NCBI GenBank assembly: GCA_913061285.1 | Contig: CAJXVR010000043.1 | Coordinates: 1 to 32,225 of the forward strand | DNA: 32,225 nt | Direction of reading: 5' to 3' | From: an uncultured Verrucomicrobiota bacterium | Lineage (GTDB): Bacteria > Verrucomicrobiota > Verrucomicrobiia > Limisphaerales > AAA164-E04 | The notes under the pieces: model-generated | The model's input: the letters and a program-made list of their open reading frames with translations, nothing else | Database searches by the model: none | Told to the model about the DNA's origin: nothing | In this document: positions 7,106 through 13,946 of the stretch, one piece after another | How positions within the stretch are numbered: the first letter of the stretch is position 1 | How the letters are laid out: every line of letters begins with the position of its first letter | Program-made: the position numbers and the translations under genes

Positions 7106-9130
7106 ATGAAAAAAGCTTCTTGGAACAAGATTAACAGTGCGATTGTCTCGCTGGTCGCCTGTCAAACGCTGCTACTGGCACAATCCGACCCCAGTGCCAT
7201 GGCAGATCAATTGAGCATGGCAGAATGCACATTCTCCCCTATTAGTGACCATCCTTACTTTCCACTGCACCCGGGCCATCGACTCGTACTTCAAGGCCAG
7301 GAAGAGGGCGCCCTGTTTGTTCTCGAGTGGGAGGTACTAGACGAGACTCGGATCTTTGAATTGGAGATCGGAGGAACGACCATTGAGATTGAGACGGCGA
7401 TTGTGCGAGAAACGGAGACTGAGGATGGCGAGCTGGTTGAGATCTCCCACAACTATTTTGCCCAATGCAAGGAAACCAGTTCTGTATTCTATTTCGGTGA
7501 GACCGTCGACGATTTCGAAGACGGCGCCTTGATAGGGCATGACGGAGCCTGGTTGGCCGGCGAAGACCAAAACCGCCCTGGAGTCATCATGCCGGGGAAA
7601 TTTACCGTCGGTGAGAGTTACGCCCAAGAGATCGCTCCCGGAGTGGCAGAGGATCGAGCCATCAATGTAGCTGCCGGGCTAACCCTCGAAACCGCAGCCG
7701 GCACTTTCGAAGATGTCGTTCAGGTCGAGGAAATCGATCCTTTGGAACCGGACGCCGAACCGAGCAGCAAGTTCTACGCGCCTGGCGTCGGGCTTCTGGT
7801 GGACGATTTTCTTCGGATCACAGCCATCAATGCGAAAGGAGCATCTCAATATGATCCGCATGCGTGCACCTTCTCCCCAGTTGGCAATAACCCCTATTTT
7901 CCGCTCCTTCCTGGTCACCGATTGGTGCTCCAAGGCGAAGAGGATGGCGCTATGATTCAAGTAATCTGGGAGGTCCTACCTGAAACCCGTGAAATCACGC
8001 TGGAACTGAATGGCGAAATTCAAACCATCGAAACGGCCATCATCCGAGAGACCGAGACCGAGGATGGCGAATTGACTGAGATCTCTTGGAACTTCTTTGC
8101 CCACTGCGTGGAAACGGGCGCTGTTTTTTACTTTGGTGAAGACGTCGATGACTACGAAGACGGACAGGTTGTCGCCCATTCCGGAGCGTGGCTTGCCGGA
8201 CAGGACGACGCCATTCCTGGAGTTATCATGCCGGGCGAATTCGTGGTGGGAGATTCCTACTTTCAAGAAATCGCGCCCGGCATCGCAGAAGATTTCGCAG
8301 TGAATGCGGCCGAAGACCTGACCTATTCCACATCACTTGGGGAATTCGATGAAGTAATATTGATCGAAGAAAGTTCGCCCTTAGAGCCGGACGCCGAGCC
8401 AAGTATTAAGCGATACGCCCCCGGCTTAGGTCTCATTTTCGATGATCTGATAGAACTCGTTGAAGCAACCCCAGGACCTCAGCTCAATATTCAAAGCGGC
8501 GTTCTCTTGAGTTGGCCCGCAGTTGAGGGCGAGTTTTTCTTGGAATCCGCTCCCAGCGTCGATGGCCCATGGCACGCGACGCTGCTACCCATTGCGGAGT
8601 TCGACGACTATATGATAGCCGCTGTTCCGACTGCGTCCGGTGAACAACTATTTCGACTACGTCAATTCCATACCCAAACCGCTGATCCCCAAGACACATC
8701 AATAGTGATCAACGAATTCATGGCGTCAAACAGCACAACCCTAGAGGACCCGTCCGGGGGCTTTGATGACTGGATTGAATTGCACAATACAACCAATCAA
8801 ACCGTCGACCTTTCCGGGATGTACCTGAGTGACGACCCTCAGAATCTGGCTCGTTGGCAAATCCCCGCAGGAACGGAAATCGGACCTGATGGATTTCTGC
8901 TGATCTGGGCGGACGGAGACGAGGACCCGTCGTTCGGCCTCCATACCAATTTCCGGCTCGCAGCCGGGGGCGAGACGCTAATGCTGGTCGGATCGGAGGG
9001 CAACCTTGAGGCGCTGATAGATAGTGTCGAATACGATGCCGTAGAAGCGGATCAAAGCATCGGTCGCAGCCAAGCCGAGCCGACCGAGTTTGAAGTTCTG
9101 GCACCGTCGCCAGGCCAACAAAACCCATAG
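7106..9130 (+). CDS. Secreted protein: two ~210-aa repeat domains plus lamin-tail domain
   Basis: The 674-aa product starts with a signal peptide (residues 1-26, ending LLLAQ). It then has two tandem copies of an acidic domain of period 213 residues: CTFSP at residue 41 and again at 254, each followed by NPYFPL/HPYFPL-x-PGHRLVLQG, ETEDGEL, an FAQC/FAHC-xETxxVFYFGE-VDD-EDG motif, GAWLAG, PGVIMPG and YAPGxGLxxDD. The domain recurs in bacteria but I know no function for it. Residues about 460-530 form an 'LLSWP...FRLR' beta domain, and about 531-674 a lamin-tail domain (IVINEFMASNS..., DDWIELHN), often found in secreted bacterial proteins. The gene precedes the two-component genes and shares their putative regulator box. 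A binding or sensing role at the cell surface is inferred. Confidence 0.75.
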   Translation: MKKASWNKINSAIVSLVACQTLLLAQSDPSAMADQLSMAECTFSPISDHPYFPLHPGHRLVLQGQEEGALFVLEWEVLDETRIFELEIGGTTIEIETAIVRETETEDGELVEISHNYFAQCKETSSVFYFGETVDDFEDGALIGHDGAWLAGEDQNRPGVIMPGKFTVGESYAQEIAPGVAEDRAINVAAGLTLETAAGTFEDVVQVEEIDPLEPDAEPSSKFYAPGVGLLVDDFLRITAINAKGASQYDPHACTFSPVGNNPYFPLLPGHRLVLQGEEDGAMIQVIWEVLPETREITLELNGEIQTIETAIIRETETEDGELTEISWNFFAHCVETGAVFYFGEDVDDYEDGQVVAHSGAWLAGQDDAIPGVIMPGEFVVGDSYFQEIAPGIAEDFAVNAAEDLTYSTSLGEFDEVILIEESSPLEPDAEPSIKRYAPGLGLIFDDLIELVEATPGPQLNIQSGVLLSWPAVEGEFFLESAPSVDGPWHATLLPIAEFDDYMIAAVPTASGEQLFRLRQFHTQTADPQDTSIVINEFMASNSTTLEDPSGGFDDWIELHNTTNQTVDLSGMYLSDDPQNLARWQIPAGTEIGPDGFLLIWADGDEDPSFGLHTNFRLAAGGETLMLVGSEGNLEALIDSVEYDAVEADQSIGRSQAEPTEFEVLAPSPGQQNP

Positions 9131-9276
9131 GCGCTCGCGACCCAGTGGGACCTCTTTCGTATGGGAGTCCATAAGCACGCAGACAGGGGCTTGTTTGCAG
9201 CACCATCATGCTGTAGACAGGCCCTCGTTATCCAAACTTGCGCAATTCTCGTCAGAATAAACGCAGAATGTTTCTT

Positions 9277-9305
9277 TCTCATCGAACTCTCATCTTCTTC
9301 TCACT
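9277..9305 (+). promoter_or_regulatory. Triple 11-bp direct repeat upstream of response regulator
   Basis: TCTCATC at 9277, TCTCATC at 9288 and TCTCACT at 9299, exactly 11 bp apart, match the array at 6991-7019. They end 12 bp before the ATG at 9318. If the regulator activates here, the transcript would be nearly leaderless (possible -10 TAACTT at 9305-9310); alternatively the site lies below an upstream promoter and represses. Either way autoregulation is the natural reading. Confidence 0.65.
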
Positions 9306-9317
9306 AACTTAACGCTC

Positions 9318-9998
9318 ATGAAGGTGCTCTTGGTTGAGGACTACAAACCGCTCAGGGATTCTGTTTCTCGCGCTGTGAGAGAGATGGGCTGGGCAATCGA
9401 CGCAGCAGAAGACGGCGAAGAGGGTCTCTGGTTCGCCGAGAATCATCGCTACGATGTTGTTGTTCTGGATCTCATGCTGCCGAAACTGTCTGGGCTGGAA
9501 ATCCTAGAGAAGATTCGGGCAGGAGGGAATCAATCGGGGGTCCTGATTCTAACCGCTCGGGACGGGGTCGATGATCGCATTAAGGGACTTGATGCGGGCG
9601 CGGACGATTATCTCGTTAAACCCTTCTTTCTGGGAGAGTTGATCTCTCGACTCAAAGCTTTGGTGAGGCGGACCTATGAGCAACAGGATCCCACAATCAA
9701 GATCGGTGACTTGGTCATCGACACAAGTGCCTGCCAAGTCAAACGCGCCGGGGTCGCCGTGGAACTGACCGCAAGAGAATACGCTCTCCTAGAATATCTG
9801 GCACGCCGAGCGGGCCAAGTCGTGAGTCGGTCCTTAATTTGGGATCACGTCTATGAATCCTACGGTGAAGCCAACAGCAATGTCGTTGACGTGTATGTCG
9901 GGTATCTTAGAAAGAAGCTTCATCTTCCTGATTTACCCCCAATCATTCATACACGGCGAGGATTAGGCTACGTCCTCAAGGAGGAAACTCCATCGTGA
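9318..9998 (+). CDS. OmpR/PhoB-family response regulator
   Basis: The 226-aa protein has a complete receiver domain (residues 1-118) with acidic pocket E7/D8, phosphoacceptor D51 (VVVLDLMLP), T79 (LILTARD) and K101 (LVKPFF). A winged-helix DNA-binding domain follows (about 130-224) with the family hallmarks LTAREYALLEYLARRAGQVVSR, NVVDVYVGYLRKKL and HTRRGLGYVL. It is closest in layout to the CusR/QseB-type branch. It should be phosphorylated by the kinase whose gene overlaps its stop codon by four bases (GTGA). No Shine-Dalgarno sequence precedes the ATG; instead the triple 11-bp repeat at 9277-9305 is there. Confidence 0.95.
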   Translation: MKVLLVEDYKPLRDSVSRAVREMGWAIDAAEDGEEGLWFAENHRYDVVVLDLMLPKLSGLEILEKIRAGGNQSGVLILTARDGVDDRIKGLDAGADDYLVKPFFLGELISRLKALVRRTYEQQDPTIKIGDLVIDTSACQVKRAGVAVELTAREYALLEYLARRAGQVVSRSLIWDHVYESYGEANSNVVDVYVGYLRKKLHLPDLPPIIHTRRGLGYVLKEETPS

Positions 9999-11440
9999 AT
10001 TCGCTCAATTTTCGTCTGCTTCTCGGTGTGCTGCTAGTCGTGACGTTTAGTCTCGGAGTCGGCGGAATGGCTGCCTACCAACGCATTGAAGCCATGCTTT
10101 ATGAAGATTTCGATCGGCGCTTGGTCCAGCGAGCTCGCTCCTTGTCCAGCATGATTGAAGTGGAGTTCGAACGGGTTTCTATCGAGTGGTTGGAATCCGA
10201 TCAGGATCCTCCCGGGCACGAAGACAATCAAGACTACTACGCCATCTGGCTAGCGACCGGAGGAGAGGCTCTGATACAGAACGAGGGACTCGGCGCATGG
10301 GAGCTTCCTCGCTTCGGCGCATCTGCCGTCAAACCCGAATTCCGAGATCTCGAGATGCCTGAGGGCCGGAACGGGCGGGCAGTGGGTTATTTGTTGGAGA
10401 TCAAGTCCGATGAGGACGACGAAGAGGAAGCGCTCGATAATGATGATCTAAAGACCTTCGTTGGCCCGATACTAATGGACGAGAATCAAACGAAGATTCA
10501 GTTGGTGTTTGGCAAAGTAGATACGGTCGCCCAAACGATGGCTGGCATACGAAGTAGTTTGATCGGACTTTGGATTGGCTGTGGAGGAATGGGCAGCCTG
10601 CTAGGATGGCTCGTCGTTCGTCGCTCTCTCCACCCTATCGACAAAATCTGTGAACAAATTGGTTCGTTGAAAGAAGGGAACACGGGCCAACGCATTAAGG
10701 TAGATCCTATCCCAACGGAACTCGAACCGATCACGATTGCGCTCAACAATCTCTTAGGTCGAGTCGAGGGAGCCTTGGTCAGAGAAAGAACACTCACATC
10801 CAATGTCGCTCACGAACTGCGCACCCCCGTTGCGGGCATTCTCTCGATTCTTGAAGTAACGCTCTGTCGGCTGCGATCCAAAGAGGAATACCTTGAATCC
10901 ACACAAGAGTGCCTAGAGATCGCCAAACGCCTTCATTGGTTAGTGACCAATCTTCTATCCGTCACCCGAATTGAGGCCGGGAACGTCCAACTGCAAACGC
11001 GTAAGGTATTACTAGGCTCTTGCTTGAGGGAGTGGTGGGAACCGTTTCAATCCCGAGCGGAGAGCAACCAACTGGAAGTCGTTTGGACCATCGCGGATGG
11101 TGTCCAGATCGAAACCGATCCCGAATTCTTGCGCGTTGTCGTTAGCAATCTCTTCGACAACGCCGTTTCCTACACGCCGCCAGAGAAGAGAATTCGTATC
11201 GGACTCGATTCGACCGGCAATATCGCAGTGGTGAATCAAGCACTCGACCTGGACGCAAGCTCCGCAGCTAAGGTTTTTGACCCGTTTTGGAGACAATCGG
11301 AAACGCCCCTTGAAAAGGGGGTCCACGTTGGTTTGGGACTCAATCTCTGCCAGAAGATCGTCACCCTCCTAGGCGGCACGATCCAAGCAGAGGTGAAAGA
11401 AGTCGACAAACTCTTCGAAGTGCAACTAAGAATGGTATGA
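9995..11440 (+). CDS. Membrane sensor histidine kinase
   Basis: The 481-aa protein begins with a GTG that overlaps the regulator's stop. Residues about 7-28 form a first membrane helix, 30-180 an extracytoplasmic sensor region and 188-208 a second helix (LWIGCGGMGSLLGWLVV), followed by a HAMP-like linker (SLHPIDKICEQIGSL). The H-box is VAHELRTPVAG with phosphorylated His273; the N-box has Asn389 in NLFDNAVSYTPP; a DPFW segment and a GVHVGLGLNLCQKIV G-box at about 440-453 complete the ATPase domain. The sensor region ends with a striking acidic loop (SDEDDEEEALDNDD), which could bind divalent cations, though that is speculation. It pairs with the upstream regulator and is probably co-transcribed with the downstream secreted paralogue. 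Confidence 0.93.
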   Translation: MNSLNFRLLLGVLLVVTFSLGVGGMAAYQRIEAMLYEDFDRRLVQRARSLSSMIEVEFERVSIEWLESDQDPPGHEDNQDYYAIWLATGGEALIQNEGLGAWELPRFGASAVKPEFRDLEMPEGRNGRAVGYLLEIKSDEDDEEEALDNDDLKTFVGPILMDENQTKIQLVFGKVDTVAQTMAGIRSSLIGLWIGCGGMGSLLGWLVVRRSLHPIDKICEQIGSLKEGNTGQRIKVDPIPTELEPITIALNNLLGRVEGALVRERTLTSNVAHELRTPVAGILSILEVTLCRLRSKEEYLESTQECLEIAKRLHWLVTNLLSVTRIEAGNVQLQTRKVLLGSCLREWWEPFQSRAESNQLEVVWTIADGVQIETDPEFLRVVVSNLFDNAVSYTPPEKRIRIGLDSTGNIAVVNQALDLDASSAAKVFDPFWRQSETPLEKGVHVGLGLNLCQKIVTLLGGTIQAEVKEVDKLFEVQLRMV

Positions 11441-11501
11441 ACAGGGCTAACAACGGTGCGCGTAATGGGATATAGATTTGCGCCTAGACGGGCCTTCTGT
11501 T

Positions 11502-11507
11502 AGGAGG
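11502..11507 (+). promoter_or_regulatory. Strong ribosome-binding site fixing a GTG start
   Basis: AGGAGG lies six nucleotides before the GTG at 11514. It is the clearest Shine-Dalgarno site noticed in the window and argues against the upstream TTG at 11478, which would also put a charged 12-residue extension before the signal peptide. Confidence 0.8.
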
Positions 11508-11513
11508 TTGTCG

Positions 11514-13073
11514 GTGAAAATTGGACCTGTCGTATACTGCCTATTAATGGCGATGGAATGTCTGGAACTTAGCGCACAGGAACCGCCCCACACGAGCACA
11601 TTCCTGATCCATCCCGACCGGCTAACGTTTTTTGGAGAATCGACCTATTTTTCATTAAACCCAGGGCATGAAGTCAGACTCACAGGTCGAGTCGACGGTC
11701 TGGAGACTGAGCTCGTACTCCTGGCAACAAACGAAGATAGCTCCGTTGTTATCGAAGCAGGAGGCATCCGGCGGGCAATCCCCTGCCGCTTCGTTGAAGA
11801 ACGCCTAGTACAGAACGGAAACGCTATTAGTCTCTTACGATATTTACTTTCGCGAGATGCAGTCACCCATGATTTGTATCTATTCGGAGAAGATGAAGGC
11901 CTCCTTCAAAACGGCGAGCTACAGGAATTCAAGCCCCTCTGGCGGGCTGGACAGGCTGAGGGGACGGCCGGCTTGTGGCTTCCAAACCAGTTTCTACTGG
12001 GGAGCCGCTATATCCAAGGCCAGAGCCCATCTATAGTAAGGAGGGCCGAAAATCTGGATCAAGGCGCCTCCATCGAGACGCCGTTCGGGCAACTTGAAAA
12101 CACCAGTACCGTCCGGATGAGTCGGATTCGGAATCAAGAACAACTGACACGTGATTGGCACTTCGCACCCGGTATCGGGCTCGTGGCAATGGACAACACC
12201 CTCACACTGAAAGAGCTCCGCCTTGGCACTCAAGGCATACCCAAAGGCGCACACTTCGTTCCATTGAGCCATCACCGCTACTTCCCTATCGTTCCCGGAT
12301 TGACTACAAAGATCGAAGGAGTCGAGGACTTTCTTGATACTGTAGTCGAAACCCAAGTGCTCGACGAAGTGAGACACATCGATCTATTAGTAGCGGGCAC
12401 TGTGCAGTCAATCGAAACCCGTGTCGTCGAAGTCAGGGAATACGTCAATGGAGATCTATTTGAACTAGGCCGCGCCTACTATGCTCAGTGCATCGAAACA
12501 GCAGATGTCTACATATTTGGGGAAGACGTCCAGATCTTTCTGGAGAACGGCGACGTCGTGGTCGAAGGAGATTCTTGGCTAGCGGGCCAAGATGGCGCTG
12601 AGGCGGGAATCATTATGCCGGGAAACTTGACGATAGGCGCCACTCATCAACAAGAGCGGGTCCCAGAAGAGTCTCTGAATGAAGTGACAACCCTCTCAAC
12701 TACCGACTCAATCACAGTACCAGCAGGTTCTTTCACCGATTGCCTGCGCCTAGTAGAGCACAGCTTGGAATTTCCGGACGAAACGCCGAGCATCAAAGTT
12801 TACGCCCCAGGAATAGGACTAGTCGATGACGAAGGCATCCTAAAGCTGACCTCGATGAGCGGTCCTGGAATCAACAAAACACCGATGCTTCAGATTGAAA
12901 CCGCCATTAGAATTTCCTGGGCTTCCACCGTCGCAGAATACGAGCTCGAATCGTCCTACAATGCCATCCAATGGAACGCTGCCCCGATTCAGAGTCGGCG
13001 AACGAACACAGGGTTTGAAGCGTTCATCACGGCCGACAGTCCTCGCCAATTCTTCCGACTTGGAACGGAGTAG
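11514..13073 (+). CDS. Secreted paralogue of the 7106 protein, two repeat domains
   Basis: Starting at the GTG, the product is 519 aa with a signal peptide (KIGPVVYCLLMAMECLELSAQ, about residues 2-22). Two copies of the same ~210-aa domain follow. The second is close to consensus (HRYFPIVPGL, YYAQCIETADVYIFGEDV, DSWLAGQDG, GIIMPGN, YAPGIGLVDD). The first is degenerate: it keeps TYFSLNPGHEVRLTG, YLFGEDE, RAGQ and FAPGIGL but loses the FAxC cysteine block. The C-terminal ~65 residues are the 'ISW...ELES...FFRLG' beta domain; the lamin-tail domain of its relative is absent. It lies 73 bp after the kinase gene on the same strand, so it is probably the third gene of that operon and may modulate or feed the kinase. 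Confidence 0.75.
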   Translation: MKIGPVVYCLLMAMECLELSAQEPPHTSTFLIHPDRLTFFGESTYFSLNPGHEVRLTGRVDGLETELVLLATNEDSSVVIEAGGIRRAIPCRFVEERLVQNGNAISLLRYLLSRDAVTHDLYLFGEDEGLLQNGELQEFKPLWRAGQAEGTAGLWLPNQFLLGSRYIQGQSPSIVRRAENLDQGASIETPFGQLENTSTVRMSRIRNQEQLTRDWHFAPGIGLVAMDNTLTLKELRLGTQGIPKGAHFVPLSHHRYFPIVPGLTTKIEGVEDFLDTVVETQVLDEVRHIDLLVAGTVQSIETRVVEVREYVNGDLFELGRAYYAQCIETADVYIFGEDVQIFLENGDVVVEGDSWLAGQDGAEAGIIMPGNLTIGATHQQERVPEESLNEVTTLSTTDSITVPAGSFTDCLRLVEHSLEFPDETPSIKVYAPGIGLVDDEGILKLTSMSGPGINKTPMLQIETAIRISWASTVAEYELESSYNAIQWNAAPIQSRRTNTGFEAFITADSPRQFFRLGTE

Positions 13074-13120
13074 CTCCTGTTCTGTTTCTACTAGCCCCCT
13101 ACCCACCAACCATTGTCAAC

Positions 13121-13520
13121 CAAGGTGCCAAATGCTTGAGATGGAGAAGTGAGTGGCATCTCGATTAAGAATCCTATGCATCGCCCGACTGCAATCTGTC
13201 TCCCCTTAACGTTAGCTCATTTTGTTTCGGGCTCAGACCAGACCTCATCCTCGATGCCAGAACGGGGATGATTTCTCTACGTGAACTTAACACTCAAGCA
13301 CCTTGTGAACCTACGCAGAGGCTTCGGTCCATGCACCCACTTCCTGGCGATATGCAAACTGATCCATAGCCTTTGGCGACGGATTACCCCGAAATTGCAT
13401 CCTTCGTATCTTGCACGACGAACGGACCATAGAATCAGAACCCAATCCGGATTCGTCACTTTCTCTCAACTAGGGTGATTAATGCAACCAACGCCGCGAT
13501 GTGATCAGAAGCCAATCCTG
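13121..13520 (+). repeat. Dispersed intergenic repeat, copy B
   Basis: The segment 13299-13476 aligns to copy A (about 459-635) with GTCCATGCACCC, CTGGCG/GTGGCG, GATCCATAGCC, GGCGAC, TACCCC, TGCATCCTTCG, AACGGACC and TTCTCTCAAC in the same order and almost without gaps. The flanks 13121-13200 and 13490-13520 also match the ends of A and C (GGTGCCAA..., GCGATGTGATCAGAAGCCAATC). It lies 48 bp downstream of the secreted paralogue gene. Confidence 0.7.
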
Positions 13521-13946
13521 GCGCTTTTCAGTGCGTAATTAAAATGAGTCGAGGACAGTCTCCCAACCTTGAAACAAAATTCAGAACGAGTCCGATTTGC
13601 CTACTATTTGCCAAACGCCCCTCACTTACCTGCCTTTCGTCCGACTTTGGAAATGTCATGAGATGCAGATGGCGGACGATAATCAAGGCAGGGATTCAGG
13701 AAGAGCACTAGGTTGGCAAGCCAGATATCAACGACAATGGGAAAAGACGAGGCGTTGACTGTTGCAAATAGAGATTCCCTCCGTACTGGGAAAATCCAAC
13801 TTCAACAGCCGAGAAAACAAGCCTAAGAACAAGGGAGTTACGAGGCCCTCTAATTTGAGTCAACTAAGTTGTCCCCGGAGCCGTGGATTGCCGGCCGCAT
13901 GAGATACGTTCTATGCGCTGCGGGAGCAGCGAATCCAGTCGAGGAG
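13521..13946. other. Intergenic region between convergent genes
   Basis: About 425 bp between repeat copy B and the 3' end of the minus-strand LamG gene. Nothing is seen beyond the hairpin at 13916-13931. Its weak similarity to 3285-3330 may be extended repeat sequence. Confidence 0.4.
13916..13931 (-). terminator. Hairpin 3' of the LamG gene, possible terminator
   Basis: CGCTGC-GGGA-GCAGCG is a perfect 6-bp stem with a 4-base loop, starting 16 bp after the stop codon of the minus-strand gene. No T-run follows on the minus strand, so intrinsic termination is uncertain; it may only be a 3' stabilising hairpin. Confidence 0.35.

Noticed and set aside
11478..11513. TTG start for the second secreted paralogue
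   Set aside because: The GTG at 11514 has an ideal AGGAGG site and begins directly with a signal peptide.
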